12,255 nucleotides of DNA from Porphyromonadaceae bacterium UBA4277. Lineage in GTDB: Bacteria; Bacteroidota; Bacteroidia; Bacteroidales; Muribaculaceae. Positions 6,819-12,255 of this stretch are shown here, piece after piece. The notes under the pieces are model-generated. The model did no database searches, was not told the origin of the DNA, and saw nothing but the letters and a program-made list of their open reading frames with translations. Position 1 is the stretch's first letter. Each line of letters starts with the position of its first letter. The position numbers and the translations under genes are program-made. The stretch is taken from positions 1 through 12,255 of the forward strand of contig DGVT01000088.1 in assembly GCA_002395965.1 (NCBI GenBank). The letters are read 5' to 3'.

Positions 6819-7781
6819 ATGAAAAAAACATGTGTTTTACATTATACTGGTCGGTTCTTGGAGTGCCTGAGCGACAACACCGTGCGGTATTACTACTACG
6901 AGCGGGACCATCAAGGTTCGGTACGCACGGTCAGAGATGCAAGTTTTGGTGTTGTCCAGTCAACGGCATATACCGCCAGTGGCTTGCCCATGACAAGAAT
7001 ATATTCGGGCGTGGGTGACCATCATCTGCACACTGGCAAGCCGTGGCAGGACACAGGCGGCTTGGCGTGGTACAACAACCGCGCCCGGTGGTACGACCCC
7101 ATAACCATGCGGTTCCTTGCCCCCGACCCGCTGGCCGACAAGTATCACGACATCTCCCCGTGGGCTTGGTGCGGAAACAACCCGTTGCGCTATGTTGATT
7201 TAAATGGGAAAGATAATTATGCCATTGACCGTATAGGCAATATATCATTATTAAATAAAAACGATGACCCATTAGATTGTATTTTTTCTCCTAATAATAG
7301 CAGCTTTATTATTGTATCAAAATCATTTATTAAATCACAAAACAACGAGGTTGTTAAAACAATTAATTCATATTCAAATGATTGTGAGGAGGTTCTGGTA
7401 ACCACATTTTCTTCCAATAATTTGCGTTATGTATATGAGTTCATGAAAGACAATACAGATGTAGAATGGTCTTTTGTAAAAACCGAAAATAATAATATTG
7501 AAACAAACTATATTGGAACATCACATATTGATGGGGTTGATGTTTCTCAAGAATATATAGTTAAAAAAATCTCAAGTAATGACAATGTAATTGAATTAAG
7601 GCACGTGCATCCAAATGGTTCTTTAACAGTTTCATTGGGTGATGTTGATGTAGCGAAATTGATACAAACTTCATTTCCAGATGCACGTTTCTTTATTGAC
7701 ATCCCTTTTTCTGATGAAAATAAACAGTATGATTCAAAATCAACTCCTGGACTTCTACCTGAATTAATCGTAATACCATAA
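6819..7781 (+). CDS. Rhs-core fragment with C-terminal JAMM/JAB-like toxin domain
   Basis: Encodes 320 residues from ATG 6819; an upstream in-frame ATG at 6783 gives 332, and residue numbers here use the latter. Residues 35-142 are the C-terminal part of an Rhs-associated core (YYYYERDHQGSVRTVR, GKPWQDTGGLAWYNNRARW, FLAPDPLADKY, NPLRYVDLNG). The GC-rich core stops sharply there and an AT-rich variable tip follows. The tip has HVHPNGSLTVSLGD (residues 274-287), an exact JAMM signature HxH-x7-S-x2-D, with E229 in VEWSF as the likely upstream catalytic Glu. This fits the JAB-like toxin group of polymorphic toxins, predicted zinc isopeptidases or proteases. The gene lacks the long Rhs barrel and any N-terminal delivery domain, so it is a displaced tip. 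A lipoprotein gene starts 5 nt after its stop. Confidence 0.8.
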   Translation: MKKTCVLHYTGRFLECLSDNTVRYYYYERDHQGSVRTVRDASFGVVQSTAYTASGLPMTRIYSGVGDHHLHTGKPWQDTGGLAWYNNRARWYDPITMRFLAPDPLADKYHDISPWAWCGNNPLRYVDLNGKDNYAIDRIGNISLLNKNDDPLDCIFSPNNSSFIIVSKSFIKSQNNEVVKTINSYSNDCEEVLVTTFSSNNLRYVYEFMKDNTDVEWSFVKTENNNIETNYIGTSHIDGVDVSQEYIVKKISSNDNVIELRHVHPNGSLTVSLGDVDVAKLIQTSFPDARFFIDIPFSDENKQYDSKSTPGLLPELIVIP

Positions 7782-7786
7782 TTAGT

Positions 7787-8350
7787 ATGAATTTGAAATT
7801 AGCACTTATATTCGTTATTATAAATTTATTATTTTCTTCATGCAGAACGAAAATAATAGAATATCCTATCTTTTATCATACCAAAGAAAAAATAGACAAT
7901 GTCGGTGTAATTGTTGTTGATGAATATTGCTTTAATGAATCATGCAACCAATATTTAATAAACGCGATATCAGACTTCGCCAATAAAACTAATTCAGACG
8001 ACATTGCCTTCAAGATATCAGCGTTCAATGACAGCATCGACTTGATTATCAGCGACGCTGGAATTAATAGCTTATTTAATAACAATTTCAAAAATATCAA
8101 ATTCGGGGTCGTAATGTACAATGTGAATTGTAATAACGAATTAAAAAGATTGTTTTTTACTTGCTGTTCAAATAATCTTATATTTCTCAAGAAAACAAAC
8201 AGAAAAATAAAATTTAAGCCAAATTTTGTACGGCTTTCTAAACGCGAAGGCATTTTATATTATGATGAAATATCTACTTTTCGAGGGTATATTAAGAACG
8301 ATTCACTTCACGTCATAAAATCAATGTTAAATGGAAGAATAATTGAATAA
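7787..8350 (+). CDS. Small lipoprotein, candidate immunity to the JAMM tip
   Basis: Encodes 187 residues. The N-terminus is a lipoprotein-type signal with the hydrophobic stretch LALIFVIINLLFSSC, Cys19 being the probable lipidated residue. The mature part is mixed alpha/beta with several cysteines (residues around 43, 48, 107 and 121-124) and no motif I recognise. It begins 5 nt after the JAMM-tip stop codon and shares its low GC, the normal arrangement of toxin and cognate immunity gene in Rhs loci. A lipoprotein immunity would act in the periplasm or at the outer membrane. Function is inferred from position only. Confidence 0.6.
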   Translation: MNLKLALIFVIINLLFSSCRTKIIEYPIFYHTKEKIDNVGVIVVDEYCFNESCNQYLINAISDFANKTNSDDIAFKISAFNDSIDLIISDAGINSLFNNNFKNIKFGVVMYNVNCNNELKRLFFTCCSNNLIFLKKTNRKIKFKPNFVRLSKREGILYYDEISTFRGYIKNDSLHVIKSMLNGRIIE

Positions 8351-8376
8351 TATGTACTAATTTTCTAATCTTATAG

Positions 8377-8571
8377 TTTGAAACAAAAGACCCATTAAAG
8401 AATAGTTTATATGGCATAATTGGTGCAAATTATAGTAATGACTATATTATGTCCATAAAAGGGCTTAAGCCCGAAACAATCTATAATTTAAAAATTGATT
8501 ATAAAACTGGATTTAAATGGGATAACGGAAATAAAAGTCCATTTCTGCCTGATTACTTTATTGAAAGATGA
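8377..8571 (+). pseudogene. Open remnant ending at the next gene's start
   Basis: A stop-free frame begins right after TAG at 8374-8376 and ends with TGA at 8569-8571, which overlaps the ATG of the following lipoprotein gene (ATGA junction). It has no start codon near its beginning; the first in-frame ATG is at 8449. The predicted peptide is protein-like: GLKPETIYNLKIDYKTGF recalls a beta-sandwich strand, followed by FKWDNGN and PFLPDYFIER. The ATGA overlap suggests it was the C-terminus of a gene formerly coupled to the lipoprotein gene, perhaps a lost toxin tip or immunity protein. Confidence 0.5.
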
Positions 8572-9314
8572 AACAATTTACAAATATATTATTCGTATTT
8601 ATTGTATTATTTATTGCCTTCTTAATAAGTTGTCAAAACGAATTAGATGGTTATAAAAAGTTTCAGACGTTTAATGAATATACGCTTAAAGGCGAAGGCG
8701 AGCCAACTGATACACCTTTTGTGTTTGTAAAAAATCTCGGTAGTAAAATATTTGTCATAAAATCTAACAAACTTGATGACATAATTGAATATCAAAAGAT
8801 TGACACGAATTTATGGTTTTCCATGAAATCATTTGACATGCATAAAATGAAACCAAAATATAAATTTAATCAAACAGAATTTGGTTATCCGCGCACATAT
8901 TATAGACTATTCTTAGGAGATACTATTATTGAATATCTAAAACAAATGTGGGGTGCCGACATACCGACAACTACAAATCTGTTATTTATTAAGACACCAC
9001 ACACCTGTACAGAAATTGGAATAGATTCTATATGCTACCAAAATATAAAAGAATTGGCTTGTAAAATGTTATCTCTATCACATAATTACACACACTTAAA
9101 TAATTTACAATTAGTTGACAATAAAATTTGGTACTATAAAATGAAGGGATGGTATATTTCATTTGATTGTATCAAAAACGATAGCATTGTGAAATACATA
9201 GCCAAAAGGAAGAATGATAATGTCTGCTACAATTACCATATTAATTCACTTCATGAATATGCTTTGCCATACGGATTAGAGATTCAATTGGATCAAGAGA
9301 TTTTTTTTAAATAA
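8568..9314 (+). CDS. Lipoprotein of unknown function, candidate orphan immunity gene
   Basis: Encodes 248 residues. A hydrophobic leader ends in LISC, with Cys22 the likely lipidated residue, followed by a polar tether QNELDGYKK. The mature domain has no recognised motif; it is rich in aromatic and lysine residues, with cysteine positions near 147, 157 and 165. Its ATG overlaps the stop of the upstream remnant (ATGA), as in tightly coupled toxin-immunity pairs. Base composition is very AT-rich like the rest of the cassette. Being directly followed by another Rhs core fragment at 9336, it sits where an immunity gene of a third, lost tip would be expected. Function is inferred from place only. 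Confidence 0.55.
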   Translation: MKQFTNILFVFIVLFIAFLISCQNELDGYKKFQTFNEYTLKGEGEPTDTPFVFVKNLGSKIFVIKSNKLDDIIEYQKIDTNLWFSMKSFDMHKMKPKYKFNQTEFGYPRTYYRLFLGDTIIEYLKQMWGADIPTTTNLLFIKTPHTCTEIGIDSICYQNIKELACKMLSLSHNYTHLNNLQLVDNKIWYYKMKGWYISFDCIKNDSIVKYIAKRKNDNVCYNYHINSLHEYALPYGLEIQLDQEIFFK

Positions 9315-9335
9315 CAGAACTTTAATACTTGGGAA

Positions 9336-9507
9336 ATGGAATGGTTGAACGACAGCACCGTGCAGTATTACTACTACGAGCGGGACCATCAAGGTTCTGT
9401 CCGCACAGTCAGAAATTCCAACTATGGTGTTGTTCAGTCAACGGCATATACCGTTAGTGGCTTGCCAATGACAAGAATATATTCGGGCGCGGGTGACCAC
9501 CATCTGC
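9336..9507 (+). pseudogene. Truncated second Rhs core fragment
   Basis: The frame from ATG 9336 reads MEWLNDSTVQYYYYERDHQG and on to MTRIYSGAGDHHL, closely matching residues about 31-82 of the Rhs core at 6819-7781. It then breaks off where that core continues HTGKPWQ. At 9504-9507 (CTGC) the sequence switches to the 3' end of an NlpC/P60 gene, read here out of frame, and the Rhs frame stops soon after at 9551. The rest of the core and the tip are missing. It is a recombination scar, not a functional gene. Confidence 0.8.
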
Positions 9508-9642
9508 TCAGGGCAAGTGAAAATCAACAGCCTGGAGCCCGGAGCAGCTGACTACCTCTACTCTCCGCTCTCGATCAGCAGGGTGAAAACCGAGCTTGGG
9601 ACGCCCGGTATAATCAGAGTGGAAAACCACCAGTGGTACTGA
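9505..9642 (+). pseudogene. 3' remnant of a second NlpC/P60 gene copy
   Basis: From TGC at 9505 the sequence encodes 45 codons matching Cys333-Tyr377 of the peptidase at 4724-5857, ending with the same HQWY and TGA. It has four amino acid changes (S to A, Q to E, V to L, K to T). Of 12 changed codons 8 are synonymous, which suggests the copy diverged while under selection as part of an intact gene. No start and no catalytic domain remain. The upstream border is the Rhs fragment. Confidence 0.85.
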
Positions 9643-9768
9643 CGATAGCAATCAGACTCTTCGGTCTCTTCAGACTCTTTGGGCTCTTCGAACACTTCGA
9701 TCTTAGTCTGAATAGTCTGAATAGTCAGAAAAGTCAGAAAAACCGAATGGCAGATTTTCGTATAATAA
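9505..9768. repeat. Direct repeat, right copy
   Basis: Partner of 5720-6010. It includes the NlpC/P60 remnant and a 10-unit version of the 9-bp array (9657-9748: five left-type units, four right-type units and AAACCGAAT), three units fewer than the left copy. It ends with GGCAGATTTTCG and TATAATAA at 9768. Beyond this lies the epimerase promoter, so this copy keeps the original link to the epimerase gene. Confidence 0.9.
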
Positions 9769-9779
9769 CTAAAAACTGT

Positions 9780-9810
9780 TTTGAAATTACGCCAACTTTT
9801 TGTAAATTTG
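9780..9810 (+). promoter_or_regulatory. Promoter of the dipeptide epimerase gene
   Basis: TTTG at 9780-9783 and TAAATTTG at 9803-9810 are 19 nt apart, a full Bacteroidetes promoter match. The start point would be near 9817, about 32 nt ahead of the ATG at 9849. It lies just outside the direct repeat, so the cassette leaves this promoter intact. Confidence 0.8.
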
Positions 9811-9848
9811 CACTTTCATAGAATAATCAATTATAATATTTAGGCATA

Positions 9849-10991
9849 ATGATAAACCGTAGAAAATTCCTTGCCGGCGCGGGTGCGAGTATCCTCGCCG
9901 CAGCATCGCCGATTTCTTTTTCGGCGTTTGGCGCTCCTACTAAGAAGACATCAAAGAGCGGCCGCTTGAACCTTTCGTTTTTCCCTTATGAGTTGCAACT
10001 TCGTCATGCCTTCAACCTGGCCCGTTACAGCCGCACCACCACCCCCGATGTGCAAGTGCAGCTCGAGTATGACGGCATTGTGGGCTATGGTGAGGCCTCG
10101 ATGCCACCCTATTTGGGCGAGAGCGTTGAGAGCGTGACCGCGTTCCTCAACAGTCTCGACCTGTCGCAGTTCAACGACCCGTTCAAGATTGAGGACATAC
10201 TCACTTATGTCGATAACGTGGCACCTAATAATCGTGCTGCAAAGGCGAGCATCGACATCGCCCTGCACGACCTGCTGGGCAAGATCATGGGGCAGCCGTG
10301 GTACAAAATCTGGGGCTACAACCCCGACAAGACTCCCGTCACGAGCTTCACCATAGGCATCGACACCGAGGAGGTGGTGCGCCGTAAGGTGGAGGAAGCG
10401 CGCCCCTATAAGCTCATCAAGGTGAAAATGGGCCTTGATAAAGATCAGGAAACCATCAACATCATCCGCGAGATGATGCCCGATGTGCCCATCTGTGTGG
10501 ATGTGAACCAGGGGTGGACGAGCAAGGAGCACGCACTGGAGATGTGCCACTGGCTCAATGAGCGTAATTGCTTGTTTGTGGAGCAACCGTTCGACAAGAC
10601 GATGATCGACGAGACGGCATGGCTCAGGGAGCGCAGCCCGCTGCCCATCATTGCCGACGAGGCATTCCAGCGCCTGCCCGACATAGTGCGCTTCAAGGGT
10701 GTGTATGACGGCATTAACATCAAACTTATGAAGAGCACCGGCTTGTATGAGGCACATAAGATGGTGACATTGGCACGTGCCCTCGACATGAAGGTGATGA
10801 TCGGCTGCATGACCGAGACTTCGTGTGCCGTGACGGCTGCCGCCAACCTCTCGCCGGTGGTTGACTATGCCGACCTCGACGGCAACCTGCTCATCGCCAA
10901 CGACCGCTTCGACGGCATGACGGTCGAGAACGGAAAGATCACCTTGCACGACCGTCCCGGGCTGGGCATCATCCCCATCGCCGGCAAGTGA
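9849..10991 (+). CDS. Tat-exported dipeptide epimerase (enolase superfamily, L-Ala-D/L-Glu epimerase type)
   Basis: Encodes 380 residues. The N-terminus MINRRKFLAGAGASILAAAS has a twin-arginine motif and hydrophobic stretch, indicating folded export by Tat, unlike the cytoplasmic E. coli enzyme. The enolase-superfamily residues are all visible: the KxK pair K191/K193 in LIKVKMG, metal ligands D218 (CVDVNQGW), E245 (VEQPF) and D270 (IIADEAF), and the opposite-face base K292 in INIKLMK. The C-terminal MTETS segment is typical of dipeptide epimerases. The expected reaction is epimerisation of the C-terminal residue of L-Ala-D-Glu-type dipeptides from murein, which fits the nearby NlpC/P60 peptidase that would release them. 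Exact dipeptide specificity cannot be read. It has its own promoter at 9780. Confidence 0.88.
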   Translation: MINRRKFLAGAGASILAAASPISFSAFGAPTKKTSKSGRLNLSFFPYELQLRHAFNLARYSRTTTPDVQVQLEYDGIVGYGEASMPPYLGESVESVTAFLNSLDLSQFNDPFKIEDILTYVDNVAPNNRAAKASIDIALHDLLGKIMGQPWYKIWGYNPDKTPVTSFTIGIDTEEVVRRKVEEARPYKLIKVKMGLDKDQETINIIREMMPDVPICVDVNQGWTSKEHALEMCHWLNERNCLFVEQPFDKTMIDETAWLRERSPLPIIADEAFQRLPDIVRFKGVYDGINIKLMKSTGLYEAHKMVTLARALDMKVMIGCMTETSCAVTAAANLSPVVDYADLDGNLLIANDRFDGMTVENGKITLHDRPGLGIIPIAGK

Positions 10992-11018
10992 TAGCAAAAC
11001 TAAAACAAAATAGCGTGT

Positions 11019-11043
11019 GAAGCCGTCATCAAATGGCGGCTTC
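11019..11043 (+). terminator. Hairpin between epimerase and dtd
   Basis: GAAGCCGTCA (11019-11028) pairs with TGGCGGCTTC (11034-11043) over ten positions with one G-U, around a TCAAA loop. It starts 28 nt after the epimerase stop. A poor U-run follows (ATGCATATGGCCTTT), so termination may be partial and read-through into dtd, 27 nt further, is possible. Confidence 0.55.
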
Positions 11044-11070
11044 ATGCATATGGCCTTTATATTACTGATT

Positions 11071-11523
11071 ATGAGGATTGTAATTCAACGTGTTAAATGT
11101 GCCGGTGTGACCATCGCTGGCGTGGAGCACAGCCGCATAGGTGCCGGCATGATGGTGCTTGTGGGCGTGCGCGAGGGCGATACTATGGCCGATGTGGAAT
11201 GGCTCGCAGCCAAGACTGCCGCGCTGCGCATCTTCGACGACGAGGCAGGAGTGATGAACCGCAGTGTGCTTGACGTGGGCGGTGAGGTTCTTGCCGTGAG
11301 CCAGTTTACCCTTAATGCCAGTACCAAGAAGGGTAACCGCCCCAGCTACATCCATGCCGCGGGGCATGATGTGGCTGTGCCGCTGTATGAAGCCTACTGC
11401 AGCGAAATGGAGCGCCTCACCGGGCGTGAGGTGAAGCGTGGAGTGTTTGGCGCCGATATGCAAGTTGACCTGGTTAACGACGGCCCGGTGACGATAATCA
11501 TCGACTCAAAACTGCGCGAATAA
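11071..11523 (+). CDS. dtd: D-aminoacyl-tRNA deacylase (DTD)
   Basis: Encodes 150 residues from ATG 11071 (MRIVIQRVKCAGVTI), the universal DTD start. The in-frame ATG at 11017 would run through the hairpin and is rejected. The two signature motifs are present: SQFTL (residues 77-81) and the Gly-cisPro element in NDGPVT (136-141). The enzyme is a cytoplasmic homodimer that hydrolyses D-amino acids, and glycine mischarged on tRNA-Ala, from tRNA. Length is typical. A 9-bp repeat array begins 3 nt after the stop, and the MazG-like gene lies beyond it. The placement beside an epimerase that makes or consumes D-residues may be chance. Confidence 0.95.
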   Translation: MRIVIQRVKCAGVTIAGVEHSRIGAGMMVLVGVREGDTMADVEWLAAKTAALRIFDDEAGVMNRSVLDVGGEVLAVSQFTLNASTKKGNRPSYIHAAGHDVAVPLYEAYCSEMERLTGREVKRGVFGADMQVDLVNDGPVTIIIDSKLRE

Positions 11524-11525
11524 TG

Positions 11526-11669
11526 CCCTCGTAACCCTCAGGGTCTTCAGAGTCCTCAGAGTTTCTGGCGTTTTCGGAGCTCTCGTAGCTCCCGGAGTTC
11601 TCGTAGCTCTCGTAACTCTCAGAGCCCTCGGAGTCCTGGGAGTCCTCGTAGTTCCCGGATTTTTCGTAG
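11526..11669. repeat. 9-bp tandem array, 16 units
   Basis: From 11526 the sequence divides exactly into sixteen degenerate 9-mers of CTCTCGTAG / TCCTCGGAG type, with two looser units up to 11689. It starts 3 nt after the dtd stop. Local pairing is possible, for example GGAGCT (11576-11581) with AGCTCC (11587-11592) around a 5-nt loop. On the minus strand it reads as a Tyr/Glu/Ser repeat peptide, which is only a consequence of the period being a multiple of three. Confidence 0.85.
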
Positions 11670-11693
11670 TCCTCCGTAGGTTCCGAGTCATTG

Positions 11694-11725
11694 AATTCAT
11701 AATTCATAATTCGTAATTCATAATT
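11694..11725. repeat. 7-bp AATTCAT array just before the mazG-like start
   Basis: AATTCAT, AATTCAT, AATTCGT, AATTCAT and AATT follow one another at 11694-11725, 6 nt from the ATG at 11732. The array fills the leader, where Bacteroidetes genes usually have AT-rich unstructured sequence rather than a Shine-Dalgarno, so its length may affect translation. Confidence 0.75.
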
Positions 11726-11731
11726 AAAATA

Positions 11732-12058
11732 ATGACAATACAAGAGCTTCAAGATAGGGTGGACGAGTGGATCAACACCGTTGGCGTGCGCTATTTCTCC
11801 CCACTTACCAACATGGCAATCCTCACCGAGGAAGTGGGCGAGGTGGCTCGCATCATGGCAAGGCGCTATGGCGAGCAGTCGGAAAAGCCATCGGACGCCG
11901 AAAAGGACCTCGGCGACGAGCTGGCCGATGTCATCTGGGTGGTGGCCTGCCTTGCCAACCAGACGGGGATTAATCTCACCGATGCCATCGAGCGTAACTT
12001 CGAGAAAAAGACGCACCGCGATGCCACCCGTCACCGTAGCAACCCCAAGCTGACTTGA
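11732..12058 (+). CDS. MazG-like nucleotide pyrophosphohydrolase
   Basis: Encodes 108 residues, the size of single-domain MazG-like proteins. The metal-binding signature is complete: EEVGEVAR (E33, E34, E37) on one helix and DELADVIW (E63, D66) on the next, matching EExxE ... ExxD. Such enzymes hydrolyse NTPs or dNTPs to NMP and pyrophosphate, usually as house-cleaning enzymes in the cytoplasm. The C-terminal tail (KKTHRDATRHRSNP) is basic. The start at 11732 follows the AATTCAT leader. Exact nucleotide specificity is not evident. Confidence 0.9.
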   Translation: MTIQELQDRVDEWINTVGVRYFSPLTNMAILTEEVGEVARIMARRYGEQSEKPSDAEKDLGDELADVIWVVACLANQTGINLTDAIERNFEKKTHRDATRHRSNPKLT

Positions 12059-12100
12059 ACAGCAGCCGGGACAACTTGGGCCGCTGTGGCGATCTGGTAG

Positions 12101-12255
12101 CTTGTTTACTCGTAGCTCTTTTACTCGTAGCTTGTTTACTTGTCTGCTTGTTTACTTGTCTGCTTGTCTGCTTGTTTACTTGTTTACTTGTTTACTTGTC
12201 TGCTCGTTTACTTGTTTACTCGTCTGCTCGTTTACTCGTTTACTTGTTTACTCGT
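12101..12255. repeat. 8-bp tandem array at the right window edge
   Basis: From 12101 the sequence is almost entirely 8-mers of CTTGTTTA, CTTGTCTG, CTCGTTTA or CTCGTCTG type, with two 7-nt CTCGTAG units near the start (12109 and 12124). At least 18 units are present and the array runs off the window. It begins about 42 nt after the MazG-like stop. Nothing else is seen in 12059-12255. Confidence 0.85.

Noticed and set aside
5720..9768. Transposon or insertion sequence carrying the cassette
   Set aside because: No transposase or integrase gene, no terminal inverted repeats and no short target duplication; the flanking repeats are parts of a host gene.
9633..9821. 62-residue ORF after the NlpC/P60 remnant
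   Set aside because: Same spacer-array translation in the right direct repeat; it then runs across the epimerase promoter.
9951..11045. Long minus-strand ORF (364 residues)
   Set aside because: Antisense shadow of the dipeptide epimerase; His/Leu/Val-rich composition is an artefact of codon use on the opposite strand.
11498..12034. Minus-strand ORF with Tyr-Glu-Ser repeats
   Set aside because: The repeat peptide comes from the 9-bp array and the rest is antisense to the MazG-like gene.

Overview
The window reads as chromosomal DNA of a gut-type Bacteroidales, plausibly Muribaculaceae- or Prevotellaceae-like. Three things point there. Two promoters match the Bacteroidetes consensus (TTTG, 19-20 nt, TAnnTTTG). 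One protein carries a C-terminal type IX secretion (T9SS) sorting tail. Several families are typical of the phylum: DKNYY lipoprotein, DUF4465, and Rhs cores of the 'YYYYERDHQGSVR' kind. Genus cannot be fixed from the sequence alone.

Layout, left to right. (1) 55-369: a SemiSWEET sugar transporter with a strong 3' hairpin. It converges on (2) 963-1931 (minus), a secreted DUF4465 protein with a T9SS-like tail, preceded by a complete cobalamin riboswitch (about 2050-2250). Between these convergent genes lies a six-copy 66-bp minisatellite (583-948), each copy with a small hairpin followed by a T-run. (3) 2379-5857: a three-gene plus-strand operon with a good promoter at 2324-2355, encoding a DKNYY-repeat lipoprotein, a secreted transglutaminase-like protein, and a secreted SH3/NlpC-P60 murein peptidase. 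(4) 5989-9642: an AT-rich accessory cassette. (5) 9849-12058: a Tat-exported dipeptide epimerase of the enolase superfamily, D-aminoacyl-tRNA deacylase (dtd), and a MazG-like pyrophosphohydrolase. NlpC/P60 plus dipeptide epimerase suggests an exported route for trimming and epimerising murein peptides.

The cassette in (4) is the main find. It looks like a cluster of displaced Rhs toxin tips lodged between the peptidase and the epimerase. It holds a zincin-type metalloprotease domain (HExxHxxGxxD) overlapped by a four-helix membrane protein; an Rhs-core tip ending in a perfect JAMM motif (HxH-x7-S-x2-D), followed 5 nt later by a lipoprotein; a broken ORF remnant; a second lipoprotein; and a second, truncated Rhs core. 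The second core is joined at a 4-nt microhomology to a second copy of the last 45 codons of the NlpC/P60 gene plus its downstream spacer. The cassette is therefore flanked by about 265-290 bp direct repeats. The coding part of the repeats differs at 14 of 102 positions, with 8 of 12 changed codons synonymous, while the next 58 bp are identical. This suggests a mosaic of two alleles rather than a simple recent duplication. No full-length Rhs protein or secretion apparatus is in the window.

A further theme is that intergenic gaps are filled with short-period tandem arrays (7, 8 and 9 bp) placed just after stop codons or just before a start. The two copies of one 9-bp array differ in unit number (13 versus 10), so they behave like VNTRs.
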